Shown here in pieces: positions 54,570 through 62,291 of a stretch of 64,000 nucleotides of DNA. The stretch comes from Amycolatopsis sp. NBC_01480 (GTDB lineage Bacteria; Actinomycetota; Actinomycetes; Mycobacteriales; Pseudonocardiaceae). Made by a program: the position numbers and the translations under genes. Under the pieces are notes generated by a model, which saw nothing but the letters and a program-made list of their open reading frames with translations, was not told the origin of the DNA and made no database searches. Position 1 is the first letter of the stretch. The number at the start of each line of letters is the position of its first letter. The stretch is taken from the NCBI RefSeq assembly GCF_036227205.1, contig NZ_CP109442.1, forward strand, positions 682,001 through 746,000. The letters are read 5' to 3'.

Positions 54570-55193
54570 GTGATCGTCCCCGAACACCTGCGCGCCGCCG
54601 AGCTGCTGATCGACCACGTGCCGGCCGAGCACAACCGGTACAAGGCGTCCGGCGAGCCCGACGTGGTGAGCTGGGCCGAGCCGTGGCGCAACCACACGCA
54701 GTGCGCGTCGTTCCAGACCCAGGTGCTCAAACGCGCCTACGACTGGGCCGACGACGAGTTCTTCACCGCGCACTTCCGCTCGGTCAGCCCGCCCTCGCGC
54801 ACGTACTGGTGGGTGTTCAGCCGCCGCGCCGTGCCGCACTTCGAGCCCGTTGACACGGTCGCGGGCCTGCGGGCGGGCGACCTGGTGGTGATCGACTACG
54901 GCCACCGGCGGCCGGTGAACACCGGGCACATCGTGCTGGTCCGGGGCGCGCCGGTGGCCGACGGGGCCGGCGCGTACCGGGTGCCGGTCGCCGACTGCAC
55001 CGCCGATCCGCACGGCACCTCCGCGGAGTTCCCGGACAGCCGTAGCCCCGGTGGGCAGGGCGCCGGGCGCGGGCACATGGTGTTCCACGCCGACCCGGCC
55101 ACCGGGGGTTTCGGCGGCTACGCGTGGAGCGTCACGGCCCGGCGCAGCCATCCCGCCGGCGAGCGGCCGATCGTCGCGGTGCGCGTGGTCTGA
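54570..55193 (+). CDS. Predicted papain-fold (NlpC/P60/CHAP-like) protein of unknown role
   Basis: A 207-residue protein I do not recognise by name. A Cys in NHTQCASFQTQVLKRAY, a His in NTGHIVLVRG after a DLVVIDYGHRR strand, and a polar VADCTADP strand match the order Cys-His-polar of papain-fold amidases, so a cysteine hydrolase is likely. It has no signal peptide and no membrane helix. GTG at 54570, 23 bases after the XRE gene. The cobalamin riboswitch of cobN begins about 50 bases after its stop. Substrate unknown. Confidence 0.7.
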   Translation: MIVPEHLRAAELLIDHVPAEHNRYKASGEPDVVSWAEPWRNHTQCASFQTQVLKRAYDWADDEFFTAHFRSVSPPSRTYWWVFSRRAVPHFEPVDTVAGLRAGDLVVIDYGHRRPVNTGHIVLVRGAPVADGAGAYRVPVADCTADPHGTSAEFPDSRSPGGQGAGRGHMVFHADPATGGFGGYAWSVTARRSHPAGERPIVAVRVV

Positions 55194-55246
55194 CACGTCA
55201 CCTTGACGCACGTGGCCGCACCCGGCGAGAGTGAGCGGGCACCACG

Positions 55247-55346
55247 CGTCGGCAGGTGGAGGAACCCGGTGAGAGTCCGGGACGGTCCCGCCACTGTGAC
55301 CCGGAGTGATCCGGGGAGCCAGGAACTCCCGCCGGCGCGACCGACG
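55247..55346 (+). promoter_or_regulatory. Cobalamin riboswitch upstream of cobN
   Basis: The conserved core is plain: GGCAGGTGGAGGAACCCGGT, GAGAGTCCGGGACGG, then the B12-box pattern GTCCCGCCACTGTGA and GAGCCAGGAACTC, all in the order seen in RF00174. CGTCGG (55247-55252) can pair with CCGACG (55341-55346) as P1. The following GGGGCGCGGACACCCC hairpin (55351-55366) just upstream of the GAGGAA ribosome site is the likely expression platform, so adenosylcobalamin should reduce cobN translation. Confidence 0.9.
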
Positions 55347-55380
55347 ACCCGGGGCGCGGACACCCCGAGTGAGGAACACC

Positions 55381-58300
55381 GTGATCCTGCTGCTGTCCAC
55401 TTCGGACACCGACCTGCTCAGCGCCCGGGCCGCCGAGGGCGAGTTCCGCCTGGCGAACCCGGCTCGCCTGGACCTCGCCGAGCTGCCCGGCCTGCTGGAC
55501 GGCGCGTCGATCGTGGTGGTCCGGATCCTCGGCACCCCGCGCAGCTGGCAGGAGGGGCTGGACACGCTGCGCGCGTCCGGTTCGCACGTGGTCGTCCTCG
55601 GCGGTGAGCAGACGCCGGACGCGGAGCTGATGAAGCTCTCGACGGTGCCGTCCGGCATCGCGGCGGAGGCGCACGCGTACCTCGCGCAGGGCGGGCCGGA
55701 GAACCTCACCCAGCTGCACCGTTTCCTGTCCGACACGCTGCTGCTCACCGGCGACGGCTTCGAGCCGCCCGCCGTGCAGCCCGCCTGGGGAGTGCTGGAG
55801 CGGCCCGCGTCCCCGAACGCCGGGCCGGTGATCGGGATCCTCTACTACCGCGCGCACCACCTGTCCGGGAACACCGCGTTCGTGCACGCGCTGGCCGACG
55901 CGATCGAGGCCGCGGGCGGGCGGGCGCTGCCGATCCACTGCGCGTCGCTGCGCACGCGCGAGCCGGAGATGATGGCCGAGCTGGGCCGCGCGGACGCGCT
56001 GCTGGTCACCGTGCTGGCCGCGGGCGGCACCCGGCCGTCGGAGGCCGGCGCCGGTGGCGACGACGAGGCGTGGGACGTCGCCGAGATGGCCGGCCTGGAC
56101 GTGCCGATCCTCCAGGCGCTCTGCCTGACCAGCGACCGCGAGACCTGGTCGGGCAGCGATGAGGGCCTGACCCCGCTGGACGCCGGCAACCAGATGGCCG
56201 TGCCGGAATTCGACGGCCGGCTGATCACGGTGCCGTTCTCCTTCAAGGAAATCGACGAAGACGGCCTGCCCCGCTACGTGCCCGACGCCGAGCGCGCGTC
56301 CCGCGTCGCCGGGATCGCGCTGGCGCACGCGCGGCTGCGTCACACGCCGCCGCCGGAGCGCCGCATCGCGCTGATGCTGTCGGCGTACCCGACGAAGCAC
56401 TCGCGCGTCGGCAACGCGGTCGGGCTGGACACGCCGGCGTCGGCGATCAAGCTGCTGCGGCAGATGCGTTCCCGGGGTTATGACCTCGGGGCGGACGCGT
56501 TCCCCGGCGTCGAGCCGACCGGTACCGAACAGCCGGACGGCGACGCGTTGATCCACGCGCTGATCGCGGCCGGTGGCCAGGATCCCGAGTGGCTGACCGA
56601 AGAGCAGCTGTCGGGCAACCCGATCCGCGTGCCGGCCGCGCGGTACCGCGAGTGGTTCGCGCGGCTGCCCGCGGAGTCGCGCGAGGCGATGGAGGAGCAC
56701 TGGGGCCCGGCGCCGGGCCAGCTGTATGTCGACACGTCGTCGAATCCCGAAGGCGACATCGTGCTGGCCTCGCTCCAGGCGGGCAACGTGGTGATCATGA
56801 TCCAGCCGCCGCGCGGGTTCGGCGAGAACCCGGTGGCGATCTACCACAACCCGGACCTGCCGCCGAGCCACCACTACCTCGCCGCGTACCGCTGGCTGGA
56901 GGAGGAGTTCGGCGCGCACGCCGTGGTGCACCTGGGCAAACACGGTTCGCTGGAATGGCTGCCGGGCAAGACGGCCGGGCTCTCGGCGGCCTGCGCGCCC
57001 GACGCCGTGCTGGGCAACCTGCCGCTGGTCTACCCGTTCCTGATCAACGACCCGGGCGAGGGCGCGCAGGCGAAACGCCGCGCGCACGCCACGATCGTCG
57101 CCCACCTGATCCCGCCGATGGCGCGCGCCGAGTCGTACGGCGACCTCGCGCGGCTCGAGCAGCTGATGGACGAGCACGCGAACATCGCCGCGATGGACCC
57201 GGCGAAGCTGCCCGCCGTGCGCGCGCAGATCTGGACGCTGATCCAGGCCGCCAAGCTGGACCACGACCTCGGCATCGACGAACGCCCGCACGACGCGGAG
57301 TTCGACGACTTCCTGCTGCACATCGACGGCTGGCTGTGCGAGGTCAAGGACGCCCAGATCCGCGACGGCCTGCACATCCTGGGCGAGGCGCCGGTCGGCG
57401 AGGCGCGGGTGAACCTGGTGCTGGCCATGCTGCGCGCCCAGCAGATGTGGGGCGGCAAGCAGGGCGCGGTGCCCGGCCTGCGCTCGGCACTGGGGCTCAA
57501 GGAGAATTCCGACACGCCATTGTCCGAAGTGGACGCCATCGAGACCACTGCCCGGACGCTGGTCGAGGCGATGGAGGCGCGCTCCTGGGCGCCTGCGTCC
57601 GTGGCCGCTGTGGTGGCAGAGGTGCTGGGCAGCCCCGACGAGCAGGTCGCGCACGTGTTGACGTTCGCGGCCACGGAGATCGTGCCGCGACTCGCGGGCA
57701 CCGACGCGGAGCTGGACGCCGTGCTGCACGCCCTCGACGGCGGCTACATCCCGGCCGGCCCGAGCGGTTCGCCGTTGCGCGGCTTGGTGAACGTGCTGCC
57801 GACGGGCCGGAACTTCTACACCGTCGACCCGAAGGCCATCCCCAGCCGGCTGGCCTGGGAGACGGGTCAGGCGCTGGCCGATTCGCTGCTGCGCCGGTAC
57901 CGCGAGGACAGCGTTTCGCACGAGTGGCCGCGTTCGGTCGGGCTCTCGGTGTGGGGCACGTCGGCGATGCGGACGTCGGGCGACGACGCCGCGGAGGTGC
58001 TGGCGCTGCTGGGAGTGCAGCCGGTGTGGGACGAAGCGTCACGGCGCGTCACCGGCATCGAGGCGATCCCGCTGTCGGAGCTGGGCCGCCCGCGCATCGA
58101 CGTGACGGTGCGGATCAGCGGCTTCTTCCGCGACGCGTTCCCGCACGTGATCACGCTGATGGACGACGCCGTCCGCCTGGTCGCCGGCCTGGACGAGCCG
58201 CTGTCGGAGAACTACGTCCGAGCGCACGTCTCCGCGGATTTGGCTGCCCACGGCGATTCCCGCCGCGCGACGACCCGGATCTTCGGCTCGAAGCCCGGCG

Positions 58301-58992
58301 CGTACGGCGCGGGCCTGCTGCCCCTGATGGACTCCGGCAACTGGCGCGACGACAAGGACTTGGCCGAGGTGTACGCGGTCTGGGGCGGCTTCGCCTACGG
58401 CCGTGACCTCGACGGCCGCCCGGCGCGCGAGGACATGGAGCAGTCGTACAAGCGCATCGTCGTCGCCGCGAAGAACACCGACACGCGCGAACACGACATC
58501 GCCGACTCCGACGACTACTTCCAGTACCACGGCGGCATGATCGCCACCGTCCGCGCCCTGACCGGCACCGCTCCCGCGTCGTACGTCGGCGACTCGACAA
58601 CGCCGGACGCCGTCCGCACCCGCACCCTGGGCGAAGAGACGGCGCGCGTGTTCCGCGCCCGCGTCGTCAACCCGCGCTGGCTCTCCGCCATGCGCAAACA
58701 CGGCTACAAGGGCGCCTTCGAACTGGCCGCGACCGTCGACTACCTCTTCGGCTTCGACGCCACGGCTGGCGTGGTGGGCGACTGGATGTACGAGAAGCTG
58801 TCGGAGTCGTACGTCCTGGACCAGGTCAACCAGGACTTCCTCCGCCAAGCCAACCCCTGGGCCCTGCGCGGAATCATCGAGCGCCTCACCGAAGCCGCCG
58901 ACCGCGGCCTGTGGTCCGAACCGGACCCCGACCTCCTGGCCCAACTCCGCGACGTCTACCTGACCTTGGAAGGCGACCTGGAAAGCGAGTGA
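55381..58992 (+). CDS. cobN: Cobalt chelatase, large subunit
   Basis: The 1203-residue CobN (BchH-like) subunit inserts cobalt into hydrogenobyrinic a,c-diamide using ATP with the ChlI/ChlD protein of 40842. N-terminal ILLLSTSDTDLLSARAAEG, IGILYYRAHHLSGNTAFVHA, RRIALMLSAYPTKHSRVGNA, VHLGKHGSLEWLPGKTAGLS and the C-terminal RWLSAMRKHGYKGAFELAAT region are CobN hallmarks. GTG 55381 with GAGGAA before it; an open frame upstream runs through the riboswitch and is not coding. Controlled by the B12 riboswitch. Confidence 0.97.
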   Translation: MILLLSTSDTDLLSARAAEGEFRLANPARLDLAELPGLLDGASIVVVRILGTPRSWQEGLDTLRASGSHVVVLGGEQTPDAELMKLSTVPSGIAAEAHAYLAQGGPENLTQLHRFLSDTLLLTGDGFEPPAVQPAWGVLERPASPNAGPVIGILYYRAHHLSGNTAFVHALADAIEAAGGRALPIHCASLRTREPEMMAELGRADALLVTVLAAGGTRPSEAGAGGDDEAWDVAEMAGLDVPILQALCLTSDRETWSGSDEGLTPLDAGNQMAVPEFDGRLITVPFSFKEIDEDGLPRYVPDAERASRVAGIALAHARLRHTPPPERRIALMLSAYPTKHSRVGNAVGLDTPASAIKLLRQMRSRGYDLGADAFPGVEPTGTEQPDGDALIHALIAAGGQDPEWLTEEQLSGNPIRVPAARYREWFARLPAESREAMEEHWGPAPGQLYVDTSSNPEGDIVLASLQAGNVVIMIQPPRGFGENPVAIYHNPDLPPSHHYLAAYRWLEEEFGAHAVVHLGKHGSLEWLPGKTAGLSAACAPDAVLGNLPLVYPFLINDPGEGAQAKRRAHATIVAHLIPPMARAESYGDLARLEQLMDEHANIAAMDPAKLPAVRAQIWTLIQAAKLDHDLGIDERPHDAEFDDFLLHIDGWLCEVKDAQIRDGLHILGEAPVGEARVNLVLAMLRAQQMWGGKQGAVPGLRSALGLKENSDTPLSEVDAIETTARTLVEAMEARSWAPASVAAVVAEVLGSPDEQVAHVLTFAATEIVPRLAGTDAELDAVLHALDGGYIPAGPSGSPLRGLVNVLPTGRNFYTVDPKAIPSRLAWETGQALADSLLRRYREDSVSHEWPRSVGLSVWGTSAMRTSGDDAAEVLALLGVQPVWDEASRRVTGIEAIPLSELGRPRIDVTVRISGFFRDAFPHVITLMDDAVRLVAGLDEPLSENYVRAHVSADLAAHGDSRRATTRIFGSKPGAYGAGLLPLMDSGNWRDDKDLAEVYAVWGGFAYGRDLDGRPAREDMEQSYKRIVVAAKNTDTREHDIADSDDYFQYHGGMIATVRALTGTAPASYVGDSTTPDAVRTRTLGEETARVFRARVVNPRWLSAMRKHGYKGAFELAATVDYLFGFDATAGVVGDWMYEKLSESYVLDQVNQDFLRQANPWALRGIIERLTEAADRGLWSEPDPDLLAQLRDVYLTLEGDLESE

Positions 58993-59446
58993 CCTGGCGG
59001 GTGGGCTGGCGCGGTCAGCGGCTGCTGCGGTCGGTGGCTGCTGCGGTCGGTGGCTGCTGCGGTAGGTGGTTGCCCAGGCATCCTCGCCGCCGCACCACTT
59101 GGCTGCCGCGCCGCCTCATCCCCAGGTGCCCAACCACTCCGCCACCGCACCACCCGGCTGCCGCGCCGCCTCATCCCCAACCGCCCAGCCACCCGTGGCC
59201 GCGCCACCCGGCCGCAGCCCGCCCTCCCCCGCCGCGAGCCGCACTCGGTCAGCCGCCGCGATCCCGGGCCCGGCCAACCCTCCCGGCGTTCGCCACTGCC
59301 GCGACCGGACCACTGGCCACAGTGGTCCCGGCGCGCGAGGACGATCCGGTTGGGCCGCCAGGGTGAACGCGACGTCACCAATCCCGGCATATCGCCCGTA
59401 GCCGCCCTACGGATGTCGGAAGCTCCGCCTTACGCCTTGACTTCGC
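58993..59446. repeat. Noncoding region with tandem and direct repeats after cobN
   Basis: A 454-base gap. Three tandem 16-base units GGCTGCTGCGGTCGGT lie at 59020-59035, 59036-59051 and 59052-59067 (last with one change). A 55-base direct repeat begins at 59101 and 59156 (both GGCTGCCGCGCCGCCTCATC). The rest is a CCAC/CCGC-rich stretch to about 59240. Pro-rich open frames across it show no protein character. Confidence 0.7.
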
Positions 59447-59462
59447 AATGGTCTAGTCCAAT
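59447..59462. promoter_or_regulatory. DasR-type (dre) operator upstream of the chitinase
   Basis: AATGGTCTAGTCCAAT is a 16-base near-palindrome matching the dre consensus core TGGTCTAGACCA in 11 of 12 positions. DasR is the GntR repressor of chitin and GlcNAc genes in Streptomyces and relatives, and this site lies 37 bases before the chitinase ATG, exactly where regulation by GlcNAc-6-phosphate would be expected. The dasR gene is not in the window. Confidence 0.8.
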
Positions 59463-59498
59463 GCTGTAGCGCACCTCGCCTCGACAGTTGGAGGACAG

Positions 59499-60713
59499 AT
59501 GCGACGAAGCAGACTGGCCGCCGTCGGGATCGCCGCCGCCACCGTGCTCGGGGCTGCCGCGACCTTGGCCGCGACCGCCAACGCGCAGCCCGATGCCGCG
59601 GCCGCCCCCGCCGCGCTCGGCAACAACTGGTACGCGTCGGCCCCGTATCTCATGCCCCAGAGCAACAACCCGCCCGACCCGGTCACCGTGATGAACGCGA
59701 CCGGGCAGAAGGCGTTCCAGCTGGCGTTCATCCTCGCGCCCAACGGCGGCGGCTGCTCGCCCACCTGGGACGGCACGTCCGCGGTGTCCTCGGACACGGC
59801 CGTGGCCGGTGTGATCAGCAAGATCCGCGGCGCCGGCGGCGACGCTTCCGTGTCCGTCGGCGGTTACGGCGGCACCAAGCTCGGCCAGACCTGCGGCTCC
59901 GTCTCCGCGACGGCCGACGCCTACCAGCAGGTCATCACCAAGTACGGCCTCAAGGCGATCGACTTCGACCTCGAAGAGCCCGAGTACGAAAACACCGCCG
60001 CGATCGCGAACGAGCTGGGCGCCGCGAAGACGTTGCAGGCCAACAACCCGGACCTGTTCGTCTCGGTGACCATGCCGGGCACGGCGGCCGGCACGGGCTG
60101 GTTCGGCACGCAGCTGCTCGACCAGGCCAAGTCGATCGGCTTCTCCCCCAACAACTTCTCCATCATGCCCTTCGACGGCGGCTTCAACGGCGGCTCGTCG
60201 CAGGTGTCCGCGCTGGAGGCGTTCCACGGCCTGCTCGTCAGCCACATGGGCTGGGACAGCGCCACCGCGTACTCGCACGAGGGCTTCTCCGGCATGAACG
60301 GCAAGTCCGACGCCGCGGAGATCTTCAACCTCTCGGACTTCCAGACGGTGTACGACTACGCGACCAGCCACAAACTCGGCCGCTTCACCTTCTGGTCGGT
60401 CAACCGCGACCGCGCCTGCGTGGGCACGACCGACAACGGCGTCTGCTCGAACGTCCAGCAGAACGACTGGGACTTCACGAAGTTCACCACCCAGTTCGCC
60501 GGCGCCACCCCGCCGCAGACGGGCCCGCCGACCAGTCCGCCTACCAGCCCCGGCACCTGCGCCGCCACGGAATGGTCCAAGACGCAGGTCTACACGAACG
60601 GCAACACCGTCTCCCACAACGGCCACAAGTGGACCGCCAAGTGGTGGACCCAGGGCGAGGAACCCGGTACCACCGGCCCGGACGGCGTCTGGACCGACAA
60701 CGGCACCTGCTGA
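59499..60713 (+). CDS. Secreted GH18 chitinase with C-terminal chitin-binding module
   Basis: A 404-residue exported chitinase. Sec signal ends near ANA-QP (residue 29). The GH18 catalytic motif is KAIDFDLEEPE with D155, D157 and the acid E159; SVSVGGYGG is the second conserved strand and RFTFWSVNRDR the C-terminal barrel strand. After a TP-rich linker (340-355) comes a CBM5/12-type module with the aromatic residues KWTAKWWTQGEEPG and a VWTDNGTC end. It hydrolyses chitin outside the cell. Single gene behind the dre operator. Confidence 0.94.
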   Translation: MRRSRLAAVGIAAATVLGAAATLAATANAQPDAAAAPAALGNNWYASAPYLMPQSNNPPDPVTVMNATGQKAFQLAFILAPNGGGCSPTWDGTSAVSSDTAVAGVISKIRGAGGDASVSVGGYGGTKLGQTCGSVSATADAYQQVITKYGLKAIDFDLEEPEYENTAAIANELGAAKTLQANNPDLFVSVTMPGTAAGTGWFGTQLLDQAKSIGFSPNNFSIMPFDGGFNGGSSQVSALEAFHGLLVSHMGWDSATAYSHEGFSGMNGKSDAAEIFNLSDFQTVYDYATSHKLGRFTFWSVNRDRACVGTTDNGVCSNVQQNDWDFTKFTTQFAGATPPQTGPPTSPPTSPGTCAATEWSKTQVYTNGNTVSHNGHKWTAKWWTQGEEPGTTGPDGVWTDNGTC

Positions 60714-60760
60714 TCCTCGCGCTCCATCGAACGCCGGGTGGTCCCCGACCCACCCGGCGT

Positions 60761-61032
60761 TCGCCTTGTCCGGCGCAGGCCCGTTCGCATGCACCTTGCT
60801 CGCGGTCGCTTTGTCCGGTGTCCGGCCCCTCCCACGCTCGACTTGTCCGGCACCCAGCCCGTCCCGCACTCAGCCGATTCCACGTTCGCCTTGTCGCGGC
60901 TTCGACCTGTCCTGCGCTCGGCCCGTCCGCTGTCGCCTTGTCCCGGCTTCGGTCTGTCCTGAGTTCGCCGTGCCCCGGCTTCGGGCCGTCCCGCAGTCGG
61001 CCCATCCGGCGTTCGGCTTGTCCTGCGCAGGC
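60761..61032. repeat. Degenerate 16-base tandem repeat array
   Basis: About 17 units keep a 16-base register with one or two single-base slips. Typical units: CCTTGTCGCGGCTTCG (60889-60904), ACCTGTCCTGCGCTCG (60905-60920), CGTGCCCCGGCTTCGG (60969-60984), GCCGTCCCGCAGTCGG (60985-61000), CCCATCCGGCGTTCGG (61001-61016). A rough consensus is GCCTGTCCCGCGTTCG. It fills the gap between the chitinase and the convergent RibD-like gene. From 61033 to 61163 the repeat fades into unstructured sequence. No gene seen. Confidence 0.75.
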
Positions 61033-61163
61033 TCCACGGCCGGATTCCGCGACAGCTGCCTTCGACTCCGGCCCCGCCCTCAAGCCCGTGGCCGCCGACG
61101 GTTCAACCCAGCGAAGCCGAGCGTCCGTCCATCGAGAAAGTGTTTCGTACCAACAGAATCGCG

Positions 61164-62291
61164 TCAGGGACGAACGCCGGGCAGGTGCGTGTTCGCGCGG
61201 CGCACATCCGCGGCGAGCGCCGGGACCTCGATCACCTGACGACCGGCCGCCGTCAGCTGCTCGACTCCCTCGGCCTCCACGAAGAGTGACGGCTCGCGCC
61301 ACGCCATGACCACTCGCGGGATCGCCGTCGCGAGGATCAGCTGGGTGCAGCTGCGCGGGTGTGACGCGCGGGCGCTGCACGGCTCGAGCGAGCTGTACAT
61401 CGTCGCGGTGGCGAGGCGGGGGTCGTCCGGGGAGAGCTTGGCGAGCGCGGCCTCCTCGGCGTGGTTGCGCGGATCGCCCTCACCGGAATGCCCGGTGGCG
61501 AGCACGGTTCCGTCGGGGGCGGCGATCACCGCACCCACGCGGAACGTCGAGCTCGGCGGGCACTCGTCCGCGAGCGCGATCGCCTGGCGAAGCCGCAGGA
61601 CGTCGAGCGCCGACGGTTCCGCCGCCACGCGGTAGTGCAGCACCGCGACGTCGCCCAGCTGGCGCACCTCCGTCAGCCGCAGCGGGCGCGGGACCGCGCC
61701 GGTTCCCAGGAACCGCGGCGCCCGCGGGTCACCGACGGTGATCGGCGCGATGGCGAGCCGCAGCTCGTCGGCCAGGCCCGCGGCGAGGAACTGCGTGTGC
61801 ACGGCGCCGCCGCCCTCGACGAGCAGCCGCCGGACGCCGCGCGCGCCGAGATCGTCGAGGATCCGCTCCAGCTCGGGCGGTGTGCCTGCGTCGACGAGCG
61901 TCGCGACGTCACGCAGGTCGTCCGCGGACATCGGCGGCGCGTAAACGAGTTTCGCCGTGTCGCCGGTGGTGAAGAAGCGCGAGGTCGGGTCGAGCTTGCC
62001 GCTGCTCGTCACGGTCACCTTGATCGGCTGCTCGGGCCGGCCCTCGGCCACCCGCTCGCGGCGCAGCTCGGCCGAGCGGACGAGCAGGCGCGGGTTGTCC
62101 GCACGGACCGTGCCCGCGCCGACGAGGATCGCGTCGGACTCCGCGCGCAGCCGGTCGACCTCCGCGAAATCGTCCTCATTGGACAGCAGCAGCCGGGTGC
62201 TGCTCGCGTCGTCGAGGTAGCCGTCCAGCGACTGGGCGGCCGAGAGCACGACGTGGGGCCGGGCGGTCATCGAGGTTCGGCCATCGCTCAC
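61164..62291 (-). CDS. Bifunctional RibD-like protein with reductase first, deaminase last
   Basis: A 375-residue fusion. Residues 10-225 are a RibD C-terminal/DHFR-like reductase (VVLSAAQSLDGYLDD, AILVGAGTVRADNPRLLVR, LLVEGGGAVHTQFLAAGL). Residues 230-350 are a cytidine-deaminase-fold domain with zinc ligands H277 (NHAEE), C305 and C315 (SSLEPCSARASHPRSC). E. coli RibD has the opposite order. The two reactions are deamination and reduction in riboflavin or a related 5-amino-uracil pathway. GTG 62291 overlaps the proA stop (GTGA), so it is coupled to proA; a shorter ATG start at 62270 is possible. Confidence 0.82.
   Translation of the reverse strand: MSDGRTSMTARPHVVLSAAQSLDGYLDDASSTRLLLSNEDDFAEVDRLRAESDAILVGAGTVRADNPRLLVRSAELRRERVAEGRPEQPIKVTVTSSGKLDPTSRFFTTGDTAKLVYAPPMSADDLRDVATLVDAGTPPELERILDDLGARGVRRLLVEGGGAVHTQFLAAGLADELRLAIAPITVGDPRAPRFLGTGAVPRPLRLTEVRQLGDVAVLHYRVAAEPSALDVLRLRQAIALADECPPSSTFRVGAVIAAPDGTVLATGHSGEGDPRNHAEEAALAKLSPDDPRLATATMYSSLEPCSARASHPRSCTQLILATAIPRVVMAWREPSLFVEAEGVEQLTAAGRQVIEVPALAADVRRANTHLPGVRP

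Noticed and set aside
55198..57921. A 907-codon open frame antisense to cobN.
   Set aside because: It would run through the riboswitch and cobN, with no recognisable domain.
60761..61032. CRISPR-like array because of regular spacing.
   Set aside because: The units are contiguous and degenerate at 16 bases; there are no conserved repeats of 25-40 bases with unique spacers and no cas genes.
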